64,000 nt of DNA from NCBI RefSeq assembly GCF_004117875.1, contig NZ_RAHW01000010.1, positions 62,001-126,000 of the forward strand, in the 5' to 3' direction. Below the pieces are notes generated by a model. That model ran no database searches, had not been told where the DNA came from, and worked only from the letters and a program-made list of their open reading frames with translations. Both the position numbers and the translations under genes were made by a program. Position 1 is the stretch's first letter; every line of letters begins with the position of its first letter. Positions 56,239 to 64,000 of the stretch are shown one piece after another. The stretch is from Geomonas oryzae. Lineage in GTDB: Bacteria; Desulfobacterota; Desulfuromonadia; Geobacterales; Geobacteraceae.

Positions 56239-57015
56239 CTACAGTCCCGCGATGAACTCCCTGAGCTGCGCGTTGAACTGTTCCGGCCTGCTCATGAAGG
56301 GTGCATGCCCGCACCCCGGGTAGATCTCCACGCGCGCTTCCGGAAGCCGCTCCCCCATGTAGCGCGAGGCCGAGGCGGGACAGACGGTGTCGAGTTCGCC
56401 GTGCACGAGGAGCACCGGCCGGTCCACGCCGGGGAGTCCGTCCCGCAGGTCGGCGCTCGACAGGATGTCCAGCGACCGTAGCGCCGCCTCGGAGTCCGGT
56501 CCGCGCCCACCCATCACGATCTCGTGGACGATGCGCTGGTACAGCGCGTGATCCAGCTCCCCCTCGGCGAACATCCCCTTGAAGAAGTCCCCCATGGTCT
56601 TCTGGCGATCACGCCGCAGCCTGAGCCCCATCCCCTTCACCTCGACCGGGGGCTTGCCGTGCGGGTAGTCGTCGCAGCTTGCGTACCTCGGGTTACCGCC
56701 CACCAGCACCATCCCGGCCAGGCGTTCCCTGAGCGCGGGGAAGGCGTGCAGCGCCACCTGCGTCCCCATGGACCAGCCGACGAGGACCGCATCCGTGAGC
56801 GCGTGCCCCTCAAAAAAGGAGACGAGGTCGGAGGCGTAGTCGTCCAGGGTGTAAGAACCCGCCGGAGCCGACTGGCCGTGCCCCCGCAGGTCCAGGAAGA
56901 TCAGGCGCGCCGTATCGGCGAGCTCACGCTGAAAGCTCCAGGCCTTTCCGGACATGGCCCAGCCGTGCAAGAATACCACCGGCCTTCCGGCCCCTATTTC
57001 CTGAAAATGCATCAT
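56239..57015 (-). CDS. Alpha/beta hydrolase, probable pimeloyl-ACP methyl esterase (BioH-like)
   Basis: 258 residues. PVVFLHGWAMSGKAW carries the oxyanion region. The nucleophile Ser is in LVGWSMGTQVAL, the acid in VHGELDTVCP and the His in YPGCGHAPFMSRP, so the triad is complete. In the window it lies between bioC and bioF, which points to BioH or the functionally equal BioG/BioV role: removing the methyl group from pimeloyl-ACP. The ATG at 57015 has AGAGGT upstream. BioH identity is context-based. Confidence 0.78.
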   Translation of the reverse strand: MMHFQEIGAGRPVVFLHGWAMSGKAWSFQRELADTARLIFLDLRGHGQSAPAGSYTLDDYASDLVSFFEGHALTDAVLVGWSMGTQVALHAFPALRERLAGMVLVGGNPRYASCDDYPHGKPPVEVKGMGLRLRRDRQKTMGDFFKGMFAEGELDHALYQRIVHEIVMGGRGPDSEAALRSLDILSSADLRDGLPGVDRPVLLVHGELDTVCPASASRYMGERLPEARVEIYPGCGHAPFMSRPEQFNAQLREFIAGL

Positions 57016-57034
57016 GGTAAAACCTCTAAAGCTC

Positions 57035-57127
57035 AACACAGAGGACACGGAGGAAAAGCATCCTTTGGTTACTACAAGACAGGTTTTCCTCTGTGCTGCA
57101 CTGGCTTTTCCTCTGTGACCTCTGTGA
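57035..57127. repeat. Inverted repeat of the CACAGAGG...GAGGAAAAG type
   Basis: The left arm 57035-57059 and right arm 57103-57127 match as inverted copies at about 22 of 25 bases, separated by about 43 bases. The arms contain CACAGAGG, CAC and GAGGAAAAGC. The element fills most of the bioF to bioH-like gap. Confidence 0.7.
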
Positions 57128-57140
57128 TCAGGCTTTTGAT

Positions 57141-58310
<1,170 letters not shown>

Positions 58311-58347
58311 GGCCTCTCCTTTCCGCTCAGGGTGAGTCGAGCCTCTG

Positions 58348-58376
58348 TTATTAGCACAGCGGCCGGGGGACGTCAA
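58348..58376 (-). promoter_or_regulatory. Sigma-70 promoter for bioF
   Basis: TTGACG (58376-58371) and TAATAA (58353-58348) are 17 bases apart on the minus strand. The transcription start would fall about 30 bases before the GTG at 58310. Confidence 0.65.
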
Positions 58377-58533
58377 CCTGACAACCCGCACTGGTTGACA
58401 ACTGCATGCGATTATTCAAATATCGCGGCACACCCGGCAGGATTCACGCGCCGGGACGTTTGCACTCGGAATGACGATGTGCTACCTTCGCGGTCGGGCA
58501 ATCTCGGCAGGTAAAAGCGAAAGGGAAGCAGTG

Positions 58534-59055
58534 ATGCGTGGACTAAAATATCTGGCGGGCTATTCGGAGCAGGTGACCTCCAAGGTGCAGCGGCTCCTCG
58601 AAGCCAACGAACTCGGCAGTGTGCTCCTTTCCAAATACCCCACCCCGCACGGCTTCACCACGGACCGGTCGCTCTACGACTTCACCATGGGCATAAAGAA
58701 CGAGTACCTCCGCAAGTCGCAGCCGCTCAGCAAGGTGGTCTACGATCCGAAGATCAGCGTGATCAACCACGCCTTGGGGCTCCACAGCTTCGTCTCGCGG
58801 GTGCAGGGCGCGAAGCTCACCGCCAAAAACGAGATCAGGGTGGCGAGCATGTTCCGGGTCGCCCCGGTGGAGTTCCTGAGGATGATCGTCGTGCACGAGC
58901 TCGCCCACCTGAAGGAGAAGGAGCACAACAAGGCCTTCTACCAGCTCTGCGAGTACATGGAGCCCGACTACCACCAGCTCGAGTTCGACACCAGGCTGTA
59001 CCTGACCTGCCTGGAAACGGCCGGGGCGCTCTACAAGGAAAATCCCCCCGCATAG
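58534..59055 (+). CDS. YgjP-like M48-type metallopeptidase (DUF45)
   Basis: 173 residues from the ATG at 58534. The zinc motif is VVHELAHLKEKEHNKAF: HExxH followed by a third His seven residues on, as in YgjP/WLM and SprT-like proteins. There is no signal peptide, so it is cytosolic. The physiological substrate of this family is unknown. It is convergent with nothing and divergent from bioF. The upstream AAGGGA site is weakly spaced. Confidence 0.78.
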   Translation: MRGLKYLAGYSEQVTSKVQRLLEANELGSVLLSKYPTPHGFTTDRSLYDFTMGIKNEYLRKSQPLSKVVYDPKISVINHALGLHSFVSRVQGAKLTAKNEIRVASMFRVAPVEFLRMIVVHELAHLKEKEHNKAFYQLCEYMEPDYHQLEFDTRLYLTCLETAGALYKENPPA

Positions 59056-59080
59056 CCCCTTCGAGACTTCCTCCCGCGCA

Positions 59081-59108
59081 TTGACAACGGAAGCCCTCCC
59101 GCTAGCAT
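59081..59108 (+). promoter_or_regulatory. Sigma-70 promoter for the small membrane protein gene
   Basis: TTGACA (59081-59086) and TAGCAT (59103-59108) are 16 bases apart, about 50 bases before the ATG at 59161. Confidence 0.55.
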
Positions 59109-59160
59109 TGAGCTGTCGCAAGATTGGAAAACTCCAACACGGCTGTCCGCGGAGGTACCC

Positions 59161-59346
59161 ATGTCATTCGCGCTCTACATCATCGGCTTCATCCTCATCA
59201 TCTCCGGGGTCGCCTGGGCCCTGGTCACCGCAGGCATCGCCGTCTTCAAGATCGCCATCGTCTGCATCATACTCCTGGGTATCGGCATCCTGACCGGCGT
59301 GGTGCACACCCGCCCGAAGGACCCGCCGCGGGGGCCGCTCGCCTGA
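59161..59346 (+). CDS. Small two-helix membrane protein, unknown function
   Basis: 61 residues, almost entirely hydrophobic. The first membrane segment is about residues 4-24 (ALYIIGFILIISGVAWALV) and the second about 28-48 (AVFKIAIVCIILLGIGILTG), followed by a basic, Pro-rich tail (HTRPKDPPRGP). The GGAGGT ribosome site and a near-consensus promoter support it as a real gene despite its size. No function is recognised. Confidence 0.72.
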   Translation: MSFALYIIGFILIISGVAWALVTAGIAVFKIAIVCIILLGIGILTGVVHTRPKDPPRGPLA

Positions 59347-59366
59347 TCGGACGCCTCCTCGTGCCG

Positions 59367-59404
59367 CAAAAAAAGAGACCCGCCGGGTACCCGACGGGTC
59401 TCTT
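59367..59404 (-). terminator. Intrinsic terminator for the fatty acid hydroxylase-type gene
   Basis: AAGAGACCCG and CGGGTCTCTT are the outer arms of a roughly 14-bp stem with one mismatch, followed on the minus strand by seven T (59374-59368). The stem also lies between convergent genes and may stop both. Confidence 0.85.
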
Positions 59405-59429
59405 CGCGTTTCCGGCTCCGGCAGCCTCT

Positions 59430-60299
59430 CTAGACTGCCAGCACCGTCGGCGGCAGCGGCAGCGCCTCCCGTTTCGGCCCCTCCACCTCCACCTGCCTGA
59501 CAAAGGGCATGCCGAGGGTCTTTGCAAGGGTGAGCTGCGCCGGGTCCTGGAAGCCGGCAACACCGATGGTCACCGAGTCCTGAAGGACGTTCAGCTTCAG
59601 GGTGCGATGCAGGTGATCCGGCCATGAAAAGATGGTGCTCCAGTTGGAGTCGGTCTCCCACCTGACGACGGAATGGTGGATGCCGTGCATCCTTGGTGTC
59701 ACGATCAGCCGGCACAGACGCCGCTCGACCCGGTGCGGGAGTCTCACGTTCGAGTGATGGAACAGAATCGCCATGAGGGTAAGGGTCTGCCACATGGCAA
59801 GGGCGAAGGGGGAGACGCCGATCAGCCGGACCTGGGCCGCCCGCCACGGTACGGACAGGAGCAACTCGCCGAAGTGGAAACGAAGCGCCGTGCTCGCGTC
59901 CAGATCGAGGTCTACGTGGTGCGGCTTGTGGAAGCGCCAAAGGAGCGGGATCTTGTGGGTCAGCACATGCCAGATGAACAGCGTGTAGTCCAGAAGCAGA
60001 ACCGACAGCGCCACCTCGGCAAACCTGGGAAGGCCCAGGAGTTTGACCGCCCCCAGCCGGTTTTTCTGCACATGATGGGCTAGGGGAACCACCGCCGGCT
60101 TCTCGGCGAGGCCGACCGTGGTCGCCGCGATGAGGGCGAAGGCGGCGTTGCGTCCGTTTCTCCTCAGCTTGTCTTCCCGCTCTTTCCTGAGCGGGCGTCT
60201 GAGTTCCATGACGGCTACGGTTGCCACGGTGCCGACGATCAGCAACGCGTTCAACCACCGGGGAAGCTCCCGTCTCATCGGGTCAACGGTCCTTGCCAT
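59430..60299 (-). CDS. Sterol desaturase/fatty acid hydroxylase family protein
   Basis: 289 residues. It has about four membrane segments and the three-His-box pattern of di-iron membrane hydroxylases: HVLTH, FHKPHH and HGIHH, with FHHSN between the last two. AGGAGG precedes the ATG at 60299 by seven bases; a GTG two codons earlier is less likely. Substrates of such bacterial proteins are lipids; a link to hopanoids or membrane lipids is possible but is inference. Confidence 0.85.
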   Translation of the reverse strand: MARTVDPMRRELPRWLNALLIVGTVATVAVMELRRPLRKEREDKLRRNGRNAAFALIAATTVGLAEKPAVVPLAHHVQKNRLGAVKLLGLPRFAEVALSVLLLDYTLFIWHVLTHKIPLLWRFHKPHHVDLDLDASTALRFHFGELLLSVPWRAAQVRLIGVSPFALAMWQTLTLMAILFHHSNVRLPHRVERRLCRLIVTPRMHGIHHSVVRWETDSNWSTIFSWPDHLHRTLKLNVLQDSVTIGVAGFQDPAQLTLAKTLGMPFVRQVEVEGPKREALPLPPTVLAV

Positions 60300-60324
60300 G
60301 TACACCCCTCCTCTGCAACCTCAT

Positions 60325-60837
60325 TCAACGCCCTTTCCCAAGCAGACGATGCACCAGTTCAGCGACCACCGTCCATGTTATGTGGTTTCCCATTTCCTTC
60401 ACGCTTGGCTGCCACGGGATGCGGTTCAGCCCCGGCGACATGCCGAGCGCCGGCGCGATCACGCCGTCGCAGGCGAAGAAGAAGGGGATCGCGAAGGGGA
60501 GCCCGCCCCAGCTGGAAAGTGCCGGGAACCTCCTCCGCAGCCCGCCATGGATCGCTCCCCACCCCAGCCCGTAGAGCACGCCGAACACCGCCTTGGCGCG
60601 CTCCTTCTCCTCTCTTTTCAGCCTGCGTCCCGCGATTCTTTCGGCGAAGCGCGGCCCGGCCACCTGGTGCGCCGGCGCCTCGCGCACACGCCGGTCGCGC
60701 CTTTTCTGCCTCTCGCTGACCAGCCGGTCCAGGAGCCTGTCCGAGGCGTTCGCCGCCGCACCGGCAATCAAGCCGGCGGCCATCGCGACAAGGACCGGAT
60801 GCCTCTGCGTCATCGAACCGTCACTTCCCGTTGCCAT
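60325..60837 (-). CDS. YagU-like (DUF1440) membrane protein
   Basis: 170 residues. A hydrophobic segment near the N-terminus (PVLVAMAAGLIAGAAA) is followed by a charged stretch, and two more hydrophobic segments lie at about 85-125. The C-terminal pattern GLNRIPWQPSVKEMGNHITWTVVAE matches the end of YagU-type inner-membrane proteins (PW then E-x-GH-x2-W). The function is unknown; E. coli YagU is linked to acid resistance. A clear promoter lies at 60895-60922. Confidence 0.6.
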   Translation of the reverse strand: MATGSDGSMTQRHPVLVAMAAGLIAGAAANASDRLLDRLVSERQKRRDRRVREAPAHQVAGPRFAERIAGRRLKREEKERAKAVFGVLYGLGWGAIHGGLRRRFPALSSWGGLPFAIPFFFACDGVIAPALGMSPGLNRIPWQPSVKEMGNHITWTVVAELVHRLLGKGR

Positions 60838-60894
60838 GACACACCCCCTTGCGATCTCGCTGTTTTATTTCCAGTGCCCAGCGGAACCTCGCCC

Positions 60895-60922
60895 ATTGTA
60901 ACGACGCCCGAGCGCCTGTCAA
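60895..60922 (-). promoter_or_regulatory. Sigma-70 promoter for the YagU-like gene
   Basis: TTGACA (60922-60917) and TACAAT (60900-60895) are 16 bases apart on the minus strand, 58 bases before the ATG at 60837. Confidence 0.65.
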
Positions 60923-60971
60923 TTTTGGGCACCACCCTTTGTCGTCGCATGGTTTCAACACCGCCGTCGGC

Positions 60972-60999
60972 TTGACCGCATGAGAGGGCGTTTTATAAT
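60972..60999 (+). promoter_or_regulatory. Sigma-70 promoter for the 61049 gene pair
   Basis: TTGACC (60972-60977) and a perfect TATAAT (60994-60999) are 16 bases apart, 50 bases before the ATG at 61049. It is divergent from the promoter at 60895-60922. Confidence 0.7.
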
Positions 61000-61048
61000 T
61001 GGCTAGTTCAAAATACCCGGCAGGCACGACACGCACAAGGAGGCTCCC

Positions 61049-61498
61049 ATGCTCATCCGCACCCTTCAGGTGGTGGTTCATTGCGAACACAAGACGCTGT
61101 GGGACATGCTGGTCGACCGGCTGCACCACCCGGAGCGCTACGCACTGGGGATCGCCGACGTGCGTCTCTCCGAGGAAGCACCGGATACTTTCATATCCGA
61201 GATGACAGTACACGGCGATCCGGTGCGGGAGCGGGTGATTCTGCGCCCCTACGACGGGGAGATGCGCCACGAACTGCTGGAGCACCCGCAGTTCACCGGC
61301 TTCATCGTCCGCAAGATCCTGAAATCGGCCCGGCAGAGCCCGGTGGCGCCGCTCTACCTCGAGTACGACCTGGATCTCTTACGAAAGTCCCTCCAGGTTC
61401 ACGGACTGGTACGGGAGGAAGAGGAGATCATCACCGACCTGGAGACGGAGATGCAGAAGATACGTTCGCGGGCTGAAGAATTGGATGCGAGGGGGTGA
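61049..61498 (+). CDS. Uncharacterised protein, possibly SRPBCC/AtaL-like (DUF1857)
   Basis: 149 residues, no signal peptide. It begins MLIRTLQVVVHCEHKTLWDM and has repeated beta-strand patterns (DTFISEMTVHGDPVRERVIL), then a C-terminal charged helix. The strand order resembles START-like SRPBCC proteins of the DUF1857 type, which start with a similar strand and LW motif. The assignment is weak. AGGAGG precedes the ATG. It is three bases upstream of the next gene, so the two form an operon. Confidence 0.5.
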   Translation: MLIRTLQVVVHCEHKTLWDMLVDRLHHPERYALGIADVRLSEEAPDTFISEMTVHGDPVRERVILRPYDGEMRHELLEHPQFTGFIVRKILKSARQSPVAPLYLEYDLDLLRKSLQVHGLVREEEEIITDLETEMQKIRSRAEELDARG

Positions 61499-61501
61499 GA
61501 G

Positions 61502-61933
61502 ATGCGGGTTAAACTTTTTCTGCTCAACACGGTTGCGGTGGGGATGCTGACGGCGTCGGCCTTCGCGGCGTCGCCCGACTGGTTCATGCTGGACGAAAAC
61601 GAGGACTCGAGCTTCTTCTTCGACCGAAGCGGCGTGACCCCGTTGCGGGAAGGGGTCCTCCAGGTGAGGACGCGGGTGGTGTACAGTGACCAAGGAAGAA
61701 AGGATGCCCTGAAGGTCCTCAAGGAGCTGCCGGACTCGGCGCCGCTGTATGAAACCCTCTACAGCTACGAGATCAACTGCACGGAGCGGGAGGGGCACCT
61801 CCTGGCCGCGACCCACCTCGACAGGAAAGGCGGCACGCTGAGAAGCACCGACCTCTCCGCCGTCACCCAATGGGAGTACCTCCCCCCCGATACCAGGATG
61901 GGGCTCGTCCTCGGACAGGCCTGCACCCGCTAA
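61502..61933 (+). CDS. Exported protein resembling surface-adhesin protein E
   Basis: 143 residues. A signal peptide (about 1-22, VKLFLLNTVAVGMLTASAFA) ends before ASPDWFMLDENEDSSFFFD. The mature part pattern of a short strand, FFFDRSGV and VLQVRTRVVYSD resembles the small exported proteins labelled surface-adhesin E. Two Cys residues (in EINCTERE and GQACTR) could form a disulfide. It shares the promoter at 60972 and converges on aroC with three bases between. Confidence 0.55.
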   Translation: MRVKLFLLNTVAVGMLTASAFAASPDWFMLDENEDSSFFFDRSGVTPLREGVLQVRTRVVYSDQGRKDALKVLKELPDSAPLYETLYSYEINCTEREGHLLAATHLDRKGGTLRSTDLSAVTQWEYLPPDTRMGLVLGQACTR

Positions 61934-61936
61934 CCG

Positions 61937-63019
61937 TCAACGCTTCCGGTATTCCTGCCTGAGCACGAGGTCCATGAGCACCAGGGCGGCCATCGCCTCG
62001 ACGACGGGGACGGCGCGCGGCACGATGCACGGATCGTGGCGCCCCTTCGCCTCGAGCACCGCTTCGCTGCCGTCGAAGCGAGCCGTCTTCTGCGGCAGCG
62101 CCACCGTGGCCGGCGGCTTGAACGCCACACGGAAGTAGACCGGCTCCCCGTTGGAAATCCCCCCCTGCACCCCGCCCGAATAGTTGCTGGAGGTCCCGAG
62201 CCTTTCTCCCTTACTGACGAAGGGGTCGTTGTGGGCACTTCCCAGCATGCGGCTGCCGCCGAAACCGGAGCCGATCTCGAACCCTTTGGATGCGGGGATG
62301 GAGAGCATGGCATGGGCCAAAAGGGCGTCCAGCTTGTCGAAGACCGGCTCGCCGAGCCCGGCCGGGATGTTGCGGCAGACGCAGGAGACCATTCCACCTA
62401 CCGAGTCCCTGTTGTCGCGCACCTGGGCGATCAGGTCGGCCATCGCCTGGGCCATGGCGGGGTTGCCGCAGCGCACCGGGTGTGCGTCCACCACCTTGCG
62501 GGTGATCCCCGCGAGGTCGACCGGCCCGGCATCGATCGCCCCGACGGCGTCCACCCAGGCGACGATCTCGATCCCGTAACGCTCGAAGAGGTACTTCTCG
62601 GCGATGGCGCCCGCCGCCACCCGGCCGATGGTCTCGCGCGCGGAGGAGCGTCCGCCGCCGCTCGAGGCGCGCACGCCGTACTTCATCTGGTAGGTGTAGT
62701 CGGCATGGGAGGGGCGGGGAACCTCCGCCATCTCCTCGTAGTCCCCCGGGCGCTGGTCGCGGTTATGCACCATGAGGCCGATGGGGGTCCCGAGGGTGAC
62801 ACCCCCCTCGACGCCGGAAAGGATGGTGACGATGTCCTCCTCCTCGCGGGGAGTGCTGAGCTCGCTCTGCCCGGGACGGCGGCGGTCGAGCTGCGGCTGG
62901 ATGTCCGCCTCGGACAGTTGCATCCCGGCCGGAGCCCCGTCGATGACGGCGCCGACCGCCTTGCAGTGGCTCTCGCCGAAGGTGGAAACCCTGAAGATCG
63001 TTCCGAATACCGATGACAT
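61937..63019 (-). CDS. aroC: Chorismate synthase
   Basis: 360 residues. The FMN/EPSP-binding motifs are [18 protein letters not shown] at the N-terminus, [17 protein letters not shown] in the middle and [15 protein letters not shown] near residue 280. It makes chorismate for aromatic amino acids. AGGAG precedes the ATG, and only two bases separate it from the upstream debranching-enzyme stop, so the two are probably co-transcribed. Confidence 0.97.
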   Translation of the reverse strand: MSSVFGTIFRVSTFGESHCKAVGAVIDGAPAGMQLSEADIQPQLDRRRPGQSELSTPREEEDIVTILSGVEGGVTLGTPIGLMVHNRDQRPGDYEEMAEVPRPSHADYTYQMKYGVRASSGGGRSSARETIGRVAAGAIAEKYLFERYGIEIVAWVDAVGAIDAGPVDLAGITRKVVDAHPVRCGNPAMAQAMADLIAQVRDNRDSVGGMVSCVCRNIPAGLGEPVFDKLDALLAHAMLSIPASKGFEIGSGFGGSRMLGSAHNDPFVSKGERLGTSSNYSGGVQGGISNGEPVYFRVAFKPPATVALPQKTARFDGSEAVLEAKGRHDPCIVPRAVPVVEAMAALVLMDLVLRQEYRKR

Positions 63020-63021
63020 GT

Positions 63022-64000
63022 TCAGCTCCTTGTCCTGCCCGCCGTGCGGTTCTTAGCCACGACCACGACGAGGCTGCGGGGTGGAAGACGGTAACTCTCC
63101 CCCTCGACGAGCGGCAACTCGTCCCACGGGGCGATGTCGTCCGGGGCATCGAGGGAGGTGTCGATCCAGCGGTGCCATCTCCCCCCCGGAAGCTTCCTGG
63201 GCGAGGGGAGCATGAAAGAGAGCGGCTCCCAGTAGGCGTTCACCATGTAATGGAACACGAGGCTCTTCGTGTTGCTGCGGACGGTGAGGGCGATGCTGTG
63301 CGACTCGTGGCTCCAGTCCGGCGTCCCGAGGCGGACGCCATGCCACTCAAGGCGCGCCTGCCCGAGCAGCCGGCTGAGCGAGATGGAATCCGACGACGCC
63401 TCGCTCTGCCTGAGGCGTGCCCGGATCAGTTCCTTCGTGAAGCGGTGGATGTCGGCATGTTCCTCGACCTTGTTCCAGTCGAACCAGCCGATCTCGTTGT
63501 CCTGGCAGTAGGCGTTGTTGTTTCCAAGCTGGGTGCGCCGCGCCTCGTCACCCATCAGGATCATCGGCGTTCCGAGGGCGAGCAGGGTGACCGCGACGAA
63601 GTTCTTCACCTGGCGCTTGCGCAGCGCCTCGATGGCGGCATTATCCGTCGGCCCCTCCACGCCGCAGTTCCAGCTTGCGTTCGCGTCGGAGCCGTCGCGG
63701 TTTCCTTCACCGTTCGCCTCGTTGTGCTTTTTGTTGTATGAGACGAGGTCGTTCAGGGTGAAGCCGTCATGGCAGGTGACGAAGTTGATGCTCTGCTCCG
63801 GCTCGCGCTCCTGGTGCCCGTAGATATCGGGGCTTGCCAGGATGCGCGCGGCAAAGCGGGAAACCATCCCCTCGTCCCCCTTCAGGAAGCTGCGCACGTC
63901 GTCGCGGAACTCGCCGTTCCACTCCTTCCAGCTGTCCCCGATGAAGCTCCCCACCTGGTAGAGCCCCCCTGCGTCCCACGCCTCGGCGATGAGCTTTATG
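63022..64000 (-). CDS. glgX: Glycogen debranching enzyme GlgX-type (C-terminal part)
   Basis: The last 325 residues are present; the start lies beyond the right edge. The reading frame is open to position 64000 and begins [19 protein letters not shown], which holds the GH13 acid/base Glu in [23 protein letters not shown] holds the third catalytic Asp. [20 protein letters not shown] and the C-terminal beta domain are typical of GlgX/TreX isoamylases that cleave alpha-1,6 branches of limit dextrin. AEAWD replaces the more common AEPWD. Confidence 0.93.
   Translation of the reverse strand, partial: IKLIAEAWDAGGLYQVGSFIGDSWKEWNGEFRDDVRSFLKGDEGMVSRFAARILASPDIYGHQEREPEQSINFVTCHDGFTLNDLVSYNKKHNEANGEGNRDGSDANASWNCGVEGPTDNAAIEALRKRQVKNFVAVTLLALGTPMILMGDEARRTQLGNNNAYCQDNEIGWFDWNKVEEHADIHRFTKELIRARLRQSEASSDSISLSRLLGQARLEWHGVRLGTPDWSHESHSIALTVRSNTKSLVFHYMVNAYWEPLSFMLPSPRKLPGGRWHRWIDTSLDAPDDIAPWDELPLVEGESYRLPPRSLVVVVAKNRTAGRTRS

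Overview
The window looks like a chromosomal segment of a GC-rich member of the Geobacterales (former Deltaproteobacteria, Geobacter/Citrifermentans/Geomonas type). This is inferred from several things together: the order HPr-EI/EIIA-Man/RapZ/HprK/Hpf/RpoN/LptBAC, hopanoid genes, a complete lipid A-Kdo-heptose envelope gene set, and the style of the intergenic repeats. The species cannot be named from sequence alone. Coding density is very high and nearly all genes read from the minus strand. No gene-free stretch exceeds about 300 bases. I saw no tRNA, rRNA, CRISPR array or transposase gene.

Layout. (1) 1-1087: divergent hopanoid genes, the start of hpnJ on the minus strand and hpnG on the plus strand. 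(2) 1095-9734: a signalling-type PTS without a sugar permease (EI, HPr, EIIA-Man), RapZ, HPr kinase, long Hpf, sigma-54 and the LPS export genes lptB-lptA-lptC. (3) 9940-13450: GDP-fucose synthesis (gmd, fcl) and hldE for ADP-heptose. (4) 13465-13945: a small inverted-repeat element carrying a four-helix-bundle gene. (5) 13949-24963: a nucleotide-sugar block. RfbF-RfbG-RfbH make a CDP-3,6-dideoxyhexose precursor. Beside them lie a TPP enzyme, an HpcH/HpaI pyruvate aldolase, a DmpF/DmpG-like acetaldehyde dehydrogenase and aldolase pair, two SDR enzymes and a deoxyhypusine-synthase-like protein. I read this as a candidate pathway for a carbon-branched or chain-extended deoxysugar. (6) 25072-32268: UDP-glucuronate epimerase, four glycosyltransferases and a YejM/PbgA-like membrane protein. 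(7) 32265-45332: core and lipid A synthesis: heptosyltransferases, LpxK, WaaF, WaaA, a Kdo/WaaP-type kinase, an LpxL-type acyltransferase, MsbA, LpxB, LpxA, FabZ and LpxD. (8) 45565-51978: Skp/OmpH, BamA, LolD, LolC/E and LysS. (9) 52090-61933: an RCC1-repeat lipoprotein, EttA, biotin genes bioC, bioH-like and bioF, and several small uncharacterised genes. (10) 61937-64000: aroC and the 3' part of a glycogen debranching gene cut by the window end.

Taken together, most of the window is an envelope-building region. It makes nucleotide sugars and heptose, assembles core and lipid A, flips it (MsbA), exports it (Lpt) and inserts outer-membrane proteins and lipoproteins (Bam, Skp, Lol). Many neighbours overlap by 1-20 bases, so long co-transcribed runs are likely.

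The least ordinary signals are two. One is the carbonyl/aldolase block inside the deoxysugar cluster. The other is a family of three intergenic elements (7753-7936, 13465-13945, 45346-45560) bounded by inverted arrays of the heptamer CGTTCAA; only one carries a gene. Several other palindromic intergenic repeats occur at 3119-3219, 44157-44272 and 57035-57127.
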